Origin: Brotaphodocola faecis
Lineage (GTDB): Bacteria; Bacillota; Clostridia; Lachnospirales; Lachnospiraceae
Assembly (NCBI RefSeq): GCF_040096075.1
Contig: NZ_JBBMFJ010000009.1
Location: 32,127-96,126, forward strand
DNA: 64,000 nucleotides
Reading direction: 5' to 3'
Part shown: positions 50,769 through 59,148 of the stretch, piece by piece
Numbering within the stretch: position 1 is the first letter of the stretch
Layout: each line of letters begins with the position of its first letter
Notes under the pieces: generated by a model
Seen by the model: the letters and a program-made list of their open reading frames with translations, nothing else
Told to the model about the DNA's origin: nothing
Databases searched by the model: none
Translations under genes and position numbers: made by a program

Positions 50769-50845
50769 CCACCCAATTTCTTCAACTGATAAATTTTTCA
50801 CCACTTTTACTTCCATTTTTCACAGAATTTGCTTTTCTGGCAAAC

Positions 50846-50878
50846 AAAAACCCCAGAGATTCACACCTCTGAGGTTTT
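50846..50878 (-). terminator. Terminator of the RND efflux operon
   Basis: Stem ACCTCAGAG / CTCTGGGGT with one mismatch, then TTTTTG on the minus strand, four bases after the last stop codon. Confidence 0.85.
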
Positions 50879-50881
50879 CAC

Positions 50882-52000
50882 TTACGACACTCCTTTTACA
50901 GTCCAGTTGTACGTCTCCCACGCCTGGTTCAAATTCACTACCGCGGTCTCCCTTGCTTCCAGCGCGCTGTAGTAATCCGCCACGCCCTGCAGGTAATCGC
51001 TCTGGCTCAGCATTCCGGCCTGCTGCTTTTTCTGCAGGGAAGAATAGGTAATAGCCGCGCTCTGATAAGCGTCCTCGGCTCCCTCATACTGGAGCTTTGT
51101 GGCCTTTAACTGCTCGTAGAGGCTCTGCATCTGGGAACGGACATTTCCTTCTGCCTGGGTTTCCTGGTCAGATTTCACAGATATTTCTGTTGCGGTTCCC
51201 GCGCTCTGATGACGGGCATTCTGCACACTGGCACTGTTGCCGACTGCCTGTTCCACATCCGCATTGAAATCGACTGCATCAATGGCGGCAAGATCCGGAA
51301 GCGGTACGCTTCCAATGCTGATGTCCGCGCTGGTATCCAGTCCCAATGCAGAAAGCAGATTGAAGCGGGCATTCGATGCCTGCTGCCGGTAAGATTCATA
51401 CCGGTTCTTTGCGCTGTTCATGGTGTCGGCTGCCGCCATCACATCGGCTGCCGTGGCCATGCCCGCGCTCTGCTTTTTCAGGGTCGCCTGATAGCTGCTC
51501 TGGGCCGCCTGGTAGTTTTTCTCCTCGGCCTGAGCCTTGGTTGTCATCTGATCATAAGTGCGCATGAGGCTCTGGGCTGTCAGCACATAGCCGTCGATCG
51601 TCTTCTGGCGGCTGGTGGTCTGGGTTTTGGATTCCTGGGCTTCCAGCTGTTTCGTAATCTGGGAAATGGACATGTTCAGCATGGATGCGTTCATTTTGTA
51701 AGTCGCCTTTGCCTCTGCGTCATCGTCATATTTTTCCTGCATGAGTTTCATGTAGTCCCGCTCATCTTCCAGCGTTTTCAGCATGTTCTCGTAGGTTTCC
51801 TTATTGCTGGTGTAATTATCCAGGGCATTTTTCAGGTTACGGTTATTCTGCACCAGCTGTTCCAGATTGTCATACTCCACAGAGGTTACGGATGCGGCCG
51901 CCTCCGTTGTTTCCGCCATCACCGGAAACGCAGCGGACGGCAGCATCTGCGTACCAACTGCCAGAAAAAGAGCCAGTGCAAGCCCCATCTGTTTCTTCAT
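50882..52000 (-). CDS. TolC-like protein (second, last gene of the RND operon)
   Basis: The 372 residues have a signal peptide (MKKQMGLALALFLAVGTQM, cleavage near AMA/AET at 29-30) and long alpha-helical stretches in two halves. LLSALGLDTSADISIGSVPLPD is the typical loop of outer-membrane efflux (OEP) domains, and it ends with AVVNLNQAWETYNWTVKG. In Gram-negatives such proteins form the TolC channel. This organism should have no outer membrane, so the protein may form a channel or scaffold across the wall. It has no beta-barrel strand that I can identify. Confidence 0.85.
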   Translation of the reverse strand: MKKQMGLALALFLAVGTQMLPSAAFPVMAETTEAAASVTSVEYDNLEQLVQNNRNLKNALDNYTSNKETYENMLKTLEDERDYMKLMQEKYDDDAEAKATYKMNASMLNMSISQITKQLEAQESKTQTTSRQKTIDGYVLTAQSLMRTYDQMTTKAQAEEKNYQAAQSSYQATLKKQSAGMATAADVMAAADTMNSAKNRYESYRQQASNARFNLLSALGLDTSADISIGSVPLPDLAAIDAVDFNADVEQAVGNSASVQNARHQSAGTATEISVKSDQETQAEGNVRSQMQSLYEQLKATKLQYEGAEDAYQSAAITYSSLQKKQQAGMLSQSDYLQGVADYYSALEARETAVVNLNQAWETYNWTVKGVS

Positions 52001-52018
52001 CGCAACGCACTCCTTTCC

Positions 52019-53188
52019 TTACTCTGCGGATGCCAGTCCGTTCACGGCCCAGTCATAATCATTCATGGCCTGTAACAGGGACAGCTTCTGGGTCTGAGCC
52101 GTCACCTGGGTCGTGGTATAAGAAGCCTTCTGGCTCTCATAGGTGTTCTTTGTAATGTTTCCCGCTGCCAGCTTTGCATCGGCAGACTTCATGGAAACCT
52201 CCTGCAGCGCCAGCGCGGACTGGGCCTGCTCATAATTTGACTGGGCCAGAAGCAGGGAATCATAAGCGGATTTCACACTGTTGGAAATGGTCTCCCTCTG
52301 ATTCTTTTCCGTCTCGGTCAGCTTCTCCTTTACGCTGTCTGTTCTGGCGTTGGTGAGCTGTTTTTTCGTCAGGCGGTAGGCGTAACTGTTCTCCAGAGCC
52401 GTCTGAATATCCGCATTCACATCAATGGCCGCGATCTTACTCTGGTCCGGCTCTGCAAGCTCCGCGATCTCCACATCCGCGCCGTAGCCCCAGCCTAACA
52501 TCAGGCACAGACTCTCCTTTGTGGAGGCCAGATTACTCTCGGCAGTCACCAGCGCTGCCTCCGCGCTGGACACGGATTCCTTTGCGCTTAAAACCTTGGA
52601 CTGGGTAGACATCCCTGCTGCCAGGCGGTTCTGCTCAGACTGGTACGAAAGCTTTGCCTGCTCAATGCGGGCCTTCTGACTGTCCAGGTTATAGTACTGG
52701 GTCCAGTAGGTGATCATAAGCCCCTGTGCCTGCTTGGCCAGCTTCGCCTCGGCCTGATCGTACTGGATCCGCATGGTAGCCTGGTCATCGGTGTTTTCAT
52801 CTCCCTGCTCCATCAGGCTTTTGGCCTGCTGTTCATTACGCAGTGCCGCTGCCACACCACTTCCGTAGTTGGCATCGTCTGAGTCCGGGTAGCTGATATT
52901 CGAATAGATCTCATTGGCCTTATCGTAATAATCCTGGGCCACATCATCCCGGTTCTTGGTCAGATAATCCTTGTAGCTGATCTCGTTCTGGACCACAGTC
53001 GGATTGTACTCATGAACCAGATCTGAAATTTCATCAAACTCCAGCTTATTATCGCGGAGTGTCGCCCATTTTTCTGCTGAATAGGCAAATTCCGGGCTTC
53101 TCTGGGCAAATGCCTGAAATGGCATTGCCGTAATGGCGCCGGCGGCAAGCACTGCGCCTGCCAGCCGTTTTGCACGTTTCCGGATCAT
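52019..53188 (-). CDS. TolC-like protein (first)
   Basis: The 389 residues have a signal peptide (basic MIRKRAKRLAG, hydrophobic core, AFA near 28) and the same OEP layout as the next gene, with LCLMLGWGYGADVEIAELAEPD as the equivalent loop and LLQAMNDYDWAVNGLASAE at the end. It lies 14 bp after the RND pump gene. The two TolC-like proteins are clearly related but diverged, suggesting an old duplication and possibly a mixed oligomer. Confidence 0.85.
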   Translation of the reverse strand: MIRKRAKRLAGAVLAAGAITAMPFQAFAQRSPEFAYSAEKWATLRDNKLEFDEISDLVHEYNPTVVQNEISYKDYLTKNRDDVAQDYYDKANEIYSNISYPDSDDANYGSGVAAALRNEQQAKSLMEQGDENTDDQATMRIQYDQAEAKLAKQAQGLMITYWTQYYNLDSQKARIEQAKLSYQSEQNRLAAGMSTQSKVLSAKESVSSAEAALVTAESNLASTKESLCLMLGWGYGADVEIAELAEPDQSKIAAIDVNADIQTALENSYAYRLTKKQLTNARTDSVKEKLTETEKNQRETISNSVKSAYDSLLLAQSNYEQAQSALALQEVSMKSADAKLAAGNITKNTYESQKASYTTTQVTAQTQKLSLLQAMNDYDWAVNGLASAE

Positions 53189-53202
53189 TTTTCATCTCCT
53201 CC

Positions 53203-56200
53203 TTAAATATCCAGAACCTTCAATTCCTTCCTGCCATTCATCAGAGCGTAATAAACCGGCAGGATAAACAGCGCTACCAGCACACCAACGCTCAGTCCTC
53301 CGATGTTTACCACCGCAAGACCCTGGGTGGTGGAACCACTGCTTCCGAAGGCCATCGCCATCGGCAGCATGGAAAGAATGGTGGTTAAACTTGTCATCAT
53401 GATCGGACGCATACGGGTAGCACCGGCCTCGATCAGAGCTTTCTTTAATGGCATCTCCATGCGGTACTGGTTCACCGTATCCACATACAAAATACCGTTG
53501 TTAACGACCGTACCAACCAAGATCAAGAATCCCAGGATGGAGGTCATGGACATGCTGACTCCGGTCAGTTTCAAAAGTCCGAAGGAACCCACCAGGCTGA
53601 ATGGGATGGTGGTCATAACCATGAAGGAGAACTTTGGGGACTCGAACTGCGCAGACATAACCACAAAGATCAGGAATACCGCTACCGCGATCGCATTGTA
53701 CAGTCCGGAGAACTCCTCCTGCATCATACGGTCTCTGGAGTTGGTGCCGCGGGTAATGGTCCCGGTCAGGTTCGGGCTGATAACCTCATTATCGATTTTG
53801 GTCTTCACAGCCGCGCTGGAGCTGCTGTCCACATAATCTGCGGAAATCGTGATCTGGTAGGACTTATCCTCCTTCTCGATGGAAGACGGACTGTCCTTAT
53901 AATAGATTTCTGCCACATCGGACAGCGCCACATAACCGCCGGACGGCTTCTTTAAGATGATGCGCTCCAGCTGCGGCACGGTCTTATACTGATCCTCCGG
54001 ATACTCGGCCTTGACGCTGATCTCCTGACCGTCCACCTTTAAGGTGGTAACCTCCTCACCGTCTAACATCTGTTTTACCATGGTTCCGATCTGGGCTGCA
54101 GTCAGTCCTTCCGCGGAAGCAGAAACCGGATCCACCTTGACAGCCACAACCGGCGCGGTGTTCTCAATGCTGGAATGAACGTTCTTCACATCATCCCGGG
54201 CAATCAGCTCGTTTACGATCTCGTTGCTGACCTCCTGCAATTCATCGTACTGGGTTCCCTTTAAGATGGCCTCGTAGCCGCGGCTCCGGCCCATCATGCT
54301 CATGGAGGTGGATGCCTCTACCGTGACAGTACAGTTTTCCAGATCCGCCATCTCGTTCTCCCACTGGCTTACCACCTCATCGGTGGACATCTTCCGGTCG
54401 TCCTTTAAGTAAGCGGTAATGGTTCCCTCATCGTTGTTGTAACGCAGCATGTAGGATTCCACATCCTCATGGGCTGCCACAATAGACTCTGCCTCAGACA
54501 GAATCGCATCGGCCTGCTCCGTGATCAGGCCCGGGCGGGTCTCGATGGTAACGCTGACGGTACCGGTATCATCGGCGGTCATTAACTCCGTCTGCATGCC
54601 GCTTGCCAGGAACACCGTAGCCACGATGATGCCAACGGATGCCAGCATGACGATGGCTTTGTGTTTCAACAGGGTCGGCATGATTTTCCGGTAGCCGTTC
54701 TGTAAGAAGGTCAGCGGACGGGTTGCCGGTGCGGAGGTCCGCTCCTTCGGCTTATACATCATGTAGCACAGCGGTACGATGGCGATCGCGGAAAGCAGGG
54801 ACGCGCACATACAGAAGACGATGGTGTAGCCCATGGCCCCGAACATCTGGCCGCTCATACCGTTTAAGAATACCAGCGGAATGAATACAACGCAGGTGGT
54901 AACCGTAGAACCGACAATGGAAGACACCACAATGTTGGTTCCTTCCAGAGCCGCTTTCGCATAGCCCAGGGCGCCCTTATCCTGCTGCTTATCCATGGCT
55001 CTGAAACAGCTCTCCAGCACAACGATGGAGTTATCGACCATCATGCCGACACCGAGAACCAGGCCGCTCATGGTGATGATATTCAACGTAAATCCTGCCC
55101 GCGTCATAACAATCAGGGACATGAGGATGGAGGTCGGGATGGAACTTCCTACAATCAGGGATGCCTTGAAATCTCCGAAGAACAGGAAAATGATGATCAT
55201 GGAGATCACAACCGCCATGACCATGGTCTCTGCTACATCCTTTAAGGAATCCAGAATGGAGTCCGCCTCATCTCTTGCTACGGTGATGGTCAGGTTTTCA
55301 TCATCCCCCTGCAGGTTTTTGATGATCTTCTGTACCTGCTTGGACAGGTCCATGGCCGTGCTGCTCTGCTGCTTGGTCAGGGAAATGGAAATGGTCTCCT
55401 CACCATTGTAACGGGACACGCCGCCCTTCTGCTCCTCCGCGTAGGAAACCACTGCGATATCTTCCAGATAAACAATCTTGTTGCCGGATACCGTGATCGG
55501 CATTTCCAGAAGCTCATCCAACGTGTCATGCTGCGTTAAGGTAGAAACGGATAAGTCCAGATTGCCGGATTCCGCGCTTCCGGACGGGTAGGACAGGTTG
55601 GCCGCCGACATGGCGGACTTGATGTCGCTGATGCTCACGTTGTACTGGTCCATCATATCGGACATCAGTTCAATTTTTATGTACTCGGAGGAACCACCCA
55701 TGGTGGATACCTCTGCCACCGTGCTGAGCTTTTCCAGCTCCGGCACAATCTTCTGGTCTACATAATCATAGAGGTTTTCCTGCGATGGGTTCGCAACGGT
55801 AAGCATCATGCTGGCCTGTGCGTTGTTATTCATCTCCATAACAGTTGGCTCTACATCGTCCGGCAGATCCCGGATGCTGTTCAAGCTCTTGGTTAAGTCG
55901 CTGTAGGCCTCATCCATGTCGGTATCGTAATCATACTCCAGCATGATCATGGAGCGGCCCTCACTGGTGGTGGAGCTCATGCTCTTGACACCTTCCAGCG
56001 TACTGACCTGGTCTTCAATGAGCTGCGTTACCAGCTCATCCATGTCTTCCGGGCTGGCGCCGGAATAGTTTGCCATAATGATCATCATCGGCTGATCCAT
56101 ATCCGGCATCTGCTCCAGTGTTGCGTTAAATACCGAAGAAATACCGAACACGATCAGGCACAACAGCGCCATCAGCACGGTGACCGGACGCTTCAGTACA

Positions 56201-56217
56201 AATCTAGTAACTCCCAT
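53203..56217 (-). CDS. RND-family efflux pump (AcrB/HAE1-like)
   Basis: Proton-driven exporter of 1,004 residues. It has the RND layout of 12 spans with two large extracytoplasmic loops: FVLKRPVTVLMALLCLIVFG (span 1), GVLVALFILPVYYALM (last span), and DNSIVVLES in the central span block. PDMDQPMMIIMANYSGASPEDMDE (read in parts) starts the first porter loop. The motif order and length match the family. It lies 14 bp after the adaptor gene. Substrates are unknown. Confidence 0.94.
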   Translation of the reverse strand: MGVTRFVLKRPVTVLMALLCLIVFGISSVFNATLEQMPDMDQPMMIIMANYSGASPEDMDELVTQLIEDQVSTLEGVKSMSSTTSEGRSMIMLEYDYDTDMDEAYSDLTKSLNSIRDLPDDVEPTVMEMNNNAQASMMLTVANPSQENLYDYVDQKIVPELEKLSTVAEVSTMGGSSEYIKIELMSDMMDQYNVSISDIKSAMSAANLSYPSGSAESGNLDLSVSTLTQHDTLDELLEMPITVSGNKIVYLEDIAVVSYAEEQKGGVSRYNGEETISISLTKQQSSTAMDLSKQVQKIIKNLQGDDENLTITVARDEADSILDSLKDVAETMVMAVVISMIIIFLFFGDFKASLIVGSSIPTSILMSLIVMTRAGFTLNIITMSGLVLGVGMMVDNSIVVLESCFRAMDKQQDKGALGYAKAALEGTNIVVSSIVGSTVTTCVVFIPLVFLNGMSGQMFGAMGYTIVFCMCASLLSAIAIVPLCYMMYKPKERTSAPATRPLTFLQNGYRKIMPTLLKHKAIVMLASVGIIVATVFLASGMQTELMTADDTGTVSVTIETRPGLITEQADAILSEAESIVAAHEDVESYMLRYNNDEGTITAYLKDDRKMSTDEVVSQWENEMADLENCTVTVEASTSMSMMGRSRGYEAILKGTQYDELQEVSNEIVNELIARDDVKNVHSSIENTAPVVAVKVDPVSASAEGLTAAQIGTMVKQMLDGEEVTTLKVDGQEISVKAEYPEDQYKTVPQLERIILKKPSGGYVALSDVAEIYYKDSPSSIEKEDKSYQITISADYVDSSSSAAVKTKIDNEVISPNLTGTITRGTNSRDRMMQEEFSGLYNAIAVAVFLIFVVMSAQFESPKFSFMVMTTIPFSLVGSFGLLKLTGVSMSMTSILGFLILVGTVVNNGILYVDTVNQYRMEMPLKKALIEAGATRMRPIMMTSLTTILSMLPMAMAFGSSGSTTQGLAVVNIGGLSVGVLVALFILPVYYALMNGRKELKVLDI

Positions 56218-56231
56218 TTACGTCTGCCTCC

Positions 56232-57512
56232 TTACTGTGCTTTCGGTGCTGCGTTTCCGTTCTGTGCGCCGCCATCTGCCGGAGCGCCCTGCGGCGCCTG
56301 GCTGTCTGCGCCCTGTGCATCACCTGCCGGAGCCTGGCCACCTGCGTTCTGACCTTCGCCCGCCGGTGCGCCATTCTGATCCTGGCCATCACCTGCCGCA
56401 TTTGCTGCCTCAACATCGGATTTCAGTCGGATGTCCGCACCCTCGTACAGGTTGGAGCTCCAGGTGCTGACTATCATATCATCGGCATTCAGGCCGGAAA
56501 GGATCTGCGCGTTCTCGGAATCATAAAGGCCGACCTCCACGGAAGCCATCTTGGCCTTGCCGTCTTCATATAAATATACATAGCCCTTGCCGCCACTGTA
56601 GTAGATGGCATCCACCGGAACCAGCATCACATTTTCCGCGCGCTCAGTTACCAGGCTGATCTTTACGGTACTTCCAATGGCAATCTCATCGCTGCTCTCC
56701 ATATCGCCCTTTACCTTGAACAGGCCGCTGGTCTCATCGACCATGTTGCTGATCTCGGTAATATTTCCGCTGTAGGTCTTGCCGTTTTTGGAAATTTCCA
56801 GTTCATCGCCGGTCTTTAAATTCTGTACCATGCGCTGGGTTGCGTAGAAGGTGATGCTGTTCTGGCCCTCGCCTGCAATGACACAAAGCTGCGCGGACTG
56901 GTTCACGCGGTCATACACATCGACATCCACGCTCTCCACACGGCCCGCGATCGGAGCGGTGATGGTGCTGTACTCCACCTGCTTATCGTACTGAAGCTTG
57001 GCAGATTCGTACTGCAGCTGGGCAGATTTTAAATTGTTCTGATACTGCTCATACTCCTGATCGGACAGATCACCACTGTCGTAAAGGATCTGCATTCTGC
57101 TTAAGTTGCTCTGGGCCTGGGACAGGTTGACCTGGGCGGAATCCATGTTGTTCTTTGCGGATTCCACCTGCTCAGTATTGATCTCCATCAGCACCTGGCC
57201 CTGACTGACCATATCACCAGCCTTGACATTCACGGCAGTCACATCCCCACCGGCCTTCGCGTACACGTAAATCACATCGGCAGCCTCGACCGTACCGGTC
57301 AGGCTGGACGTAACTTCTACGTCTCCGGTGGTCGGATTTGCCGCATTAACTACAGTCACTGCAGATTCCTGCGGCATACCACCAGGACCTCCCATACCTC
57401 CGGGACCTCCCTGTCCGCCATTTCCGCCTTTTCCTCCAAGGAAAAATGCTGCGCCTGCAAGAATGATCACTGCCGCGCCTGCTCCTACCATGATTTTTTT
57501 CTTCTTATCCAT
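56232..57512 (-). CDS. RND periplasmic-adaptor-type (membrane fusion) protein
   Basis: First gene of the efflux operon. The 426 residues start with an N-terminal membrane anchor (about 6-25), then a Gly-rich linker. The adaptor follows: lipoyl half (VKAGDMVSQGQVLMEINTEQV), alpha-hairpin (about 110-175), second lipoyl half (ITAPIAGRVESVDVDVYDRV) and beta-barrel. The last 60 residues are a disordered Gly/Ala/Gln/Asp tail. I use the ATG at 57512 (MDKKKKIMVGAGAAVII) with AGGAG upstream; the frame is open 24 codons earlier without a site. Confidence 0.92.
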   Translation of the reverse strand: MDKKKKIMVGAGAAVIILAGAAFFLGGKGGNGGQGGPGGMGGPGGMPQESAVTVVNAANPTTGDVEVTSSLTGTVEAADVIYVYAKAGGDVTAVNVKAGDMVSQGQVLMEINTEQVESAKNNMDSAQVNLSQAQSNLSRMQILYDSGDLSDQEYEQYQNNLKSAQLQYESAKLQYDKQVEYSTITAPIAGRVESVDVDVYDRVNQSAQLCVIAGEGQNSITFYATQRMVQNLKTGDELEISKNGKTYSGNITEISNMVDETSGLFKVKGDMESSDEIAIGSTVKISLVTERAENVMLVPVDAIYYSGGKGYVYLYEDGKAKMASVEVGLYDSENAQILSGLNADDMIVSTWSSNLYEGADIRLKSDVEAANAAGDGQDQNGAPAGEGQNAGGQAPAGDAQGADSQAPQGAPADGGAQNGNAAPKAQ

Positions 57513-57633
57513 GATGCACTCCTTCACCCTTCTATTTTCTGAAACACATATTATGCTGCTTTGTAACCTTTGCCGGACCGGCATTCAGCCACCTTCCTGC
57601 ATCTGCGCATCCGACTGCCTGCACATCCATCCG

Positions 57634-58056
57634 CTACATCCGGCTGCCTCGCAGGATCACCACCAGTACGATCACGCCCGCCACCAGAAAGGTCCATCCG
57701 GCAATGTAAATCAGATGCAGATTTCCAGTGATGTACGCCGTACCGATTCCTGTTCCCTCCAGAAAAGAGGCCGCTGCCAGAATCCAGATTCCGGGATGAT
57801 ACAGCAGATTAAAGGTCTTGAAAAACTCGGACCACTCTGCCTCCGGACGGAACCAGAAAATCCCGGCCGACATTCCAAGGCCTCCCACGACCAGATAACA
57901 CAACGCGCCAAGCACGCCCTTCACGGGAAAAGTCCGAACCAGCATCCCGCCGATTCCCAGAAACAAAAGCAGCATCAGGCAAATGCCCGCATACCCAAAC
58001 ATTTCTTTTTTTAATATCCCGTGATCCGGCGGTCTTCCCGAAGATTTCTGGTTCAT
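57634..58056 (-). CDS. Small four-span membrane protein of unknown function
   Basis: I do not recognise it. The 140 residues have four hydrophobic spans (from KEMFGYAGICLMLLLFLGIGG to GWTFLVAGVIVLVVILRG). It starts at the ATG at 58056 (MNQKSSGRPPDHGI) with AAAGGAG upstream. The frame is open 25 codons further up, but the first of those come from the mobile element at 58116-58280. It lies upstream of the RND operon on the same strand (about 120 bp), so it could be cotranscribed. Confidence 0.7.
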   Translation of the reverse strand: MNQKSSGRPPDHGILKKEMFGYAGICLMLLLFLGIGGMLVRTFPVKGVLGALCYLVVGGLGMSAGIFWFRPEAEWSEFFKTFNLLYHPGIWILAAASFLEGTGIGTAYITGNLHLIYIAGWTFLVAGVIVLVVILRGSRM

Positions 58057-58115
58057 AAGGCTCTCCTTTCCGGTTATCGTTCCTGCGCTGCACAAACTGC
58101 ACATGTTCTGACATG

Positions 58116-58280
58116 CTAGTATAATCCACAATAATTATCCGCCCCTTTCACTTGTCTAAATTTCCATCTGCCGCGTCAGCTTCAATCGACGATGCTACCG
58201 GCATCGCCTCATTCAGCTTCCTTGCACATGAAAATTTATCCTGCGTGTAATGGATCGGTAATTATCGTGGATTATACTAG
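58116..58280 (+). mobile_element. 165-bp inverted-repeat element (MITE-like), copy 2
   Basis: Same element as 32216-32380, one base different. It sits between the small membrane protein gene and the promoter region of the two-component system, flanked by CTAG at both ends. It has no transposase; the source element is not in the window. Confidence 0.9.
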
Positions 58281-58297
58281 AAATCTTAAAAACGAAA

Positions 58298-58370
58298 TGT
58301 GAGAAAAGTGTGAGAAAATGCGCATAATTCTGTGAGGAAAGTTTCAGAAGTCCGGGAAAGATGTTATAAT
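58298..58370 (+). promoter_or_regulatory. Two-component system promoter with 11-bp-phased direct repeats
   Basis: TGTGAGAAAAG at 58298 and 58309 and TGTGAGGAAAG at 58331 are spaced by 11 and 22 bp. A weak -35 (TTTCAG, 58342-58347) and a -10 (TATAAT, 58365-58370) follow. OmpR/PhoB-class regulators bind direct repeats with 11-bp phase next to a weak -35, so this is probably an autoregulatory site. Confidence 0.65.
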
Positions 58371-58461
58371 CTCAGAAGAGAGATGAAGCACAATGATCTA
58401 ATGGTGATGCAGTCAACACACCAGACAGTGATACGTGCCGGAACATAAAGGAGGAATTTTC

Positions 58462-59148
58462 ATGCCGCATATCCTCATTACCGATGATGATCCGCATCTG
58501 CGCCGTCTGGTGCGCACCTATGCAGAGCTGGAAGGTTATGACTGCACGGAGGCAGGAGACGGAGCCGCCGCAGTCACCGCTTTGAAACAGGTCCCGTTTG
58601 ATCTGGTTCTCTTAGATGTCATGATGCCGGGCCCGGATGGCTTTGAAACCCTCGAAGCGATCCGCCGCTTCAGCCAAGTCCCGATCATCATGCTGACCGC
58701 GCGCAATGAAGAATATGATAAATTGAACGGCTTTCAGCTTGGCGTCGATGATTACGTTGCCAAGCCCTTCAGCCCCAAAGAACTGATGGCCCGCATCGGA
58801 GCCGTGCTGCGCCGCACCCAGTCCCGCACACCGGCAGCCGTTACAAATGAACTGGCCTTCGGCGGCCTTTCCATTTTCCCGGATTCCCGAATCGTCACCT
58901 TAGACGGAAAAAAGGTCACTCTGCCGCCCAAGGAATTTGACCTGCTTTACAAGCTGGCGCAGAACGAGCACATTGTCTTAAGCCGTGACAAGCTTCTGGA
59001 AACCGTGTGGGGGTACCAGTACTGTGGGGATGCCCGCACGGTGGACACGCACATCAAGTCCCTGCGGGAGCATATCGGACCTTACCGGAAACTGATTCAG
59101 ACTGTATGGGGAGTGGGGTATAAATTTGAAGAACCGGATGAAAACTAG
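58462..59148 (+). CDS. OmpR/PhoB-family response regulator
   Basis: The 228 residues have a receiver domain with the acidic pocket DDD (8-10), phospho-acceptor Asp 52 (LVLLDVMMPGPDGF) and Lys in VAKPFSP, then a winged-helix effector ending QTVWGVGYKFEEP. Start at 58462 (MPHILITDDDPHL) with AAAGGAGG. The frame is open nine codons earlier without a site. It overlaps the kinase gene by 11 bp. Confidence 0.95.
   Translation: MPHILITDDDPHLRRLVRTYAELEGYDCTEAGDGAAAVTALKQVPFDLVLLDVMMPGPDGFETLEAIRRFSQVPIIMLTARNEEYDKLNGFQLGVDDYVAKPFSPKELMARIGAVLRRTQSRTPAAVTNELAFGGLSIFPDSRIVTLDGKKVTLPPKEFDLLYKLAQNEHIVLSRDKLLETVWGYQYCGDARTVDTHIKSLREHIGPYRKLIQTVWGVGYKFEEPDEN

Noticed and set aside
58057..58131. N-terminal extension of the small membrane protein
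   Set aside because: Its first codons come from the mobile element; the ATG at 58056 has a proper ribosome binding site.
58240..58280. Outward promoter in the mobile element driving the two-component genes
   Set aside because: A -10-like TATACT at the end is present, but there is no acceptable -35 and a better -10 lies at 58365.
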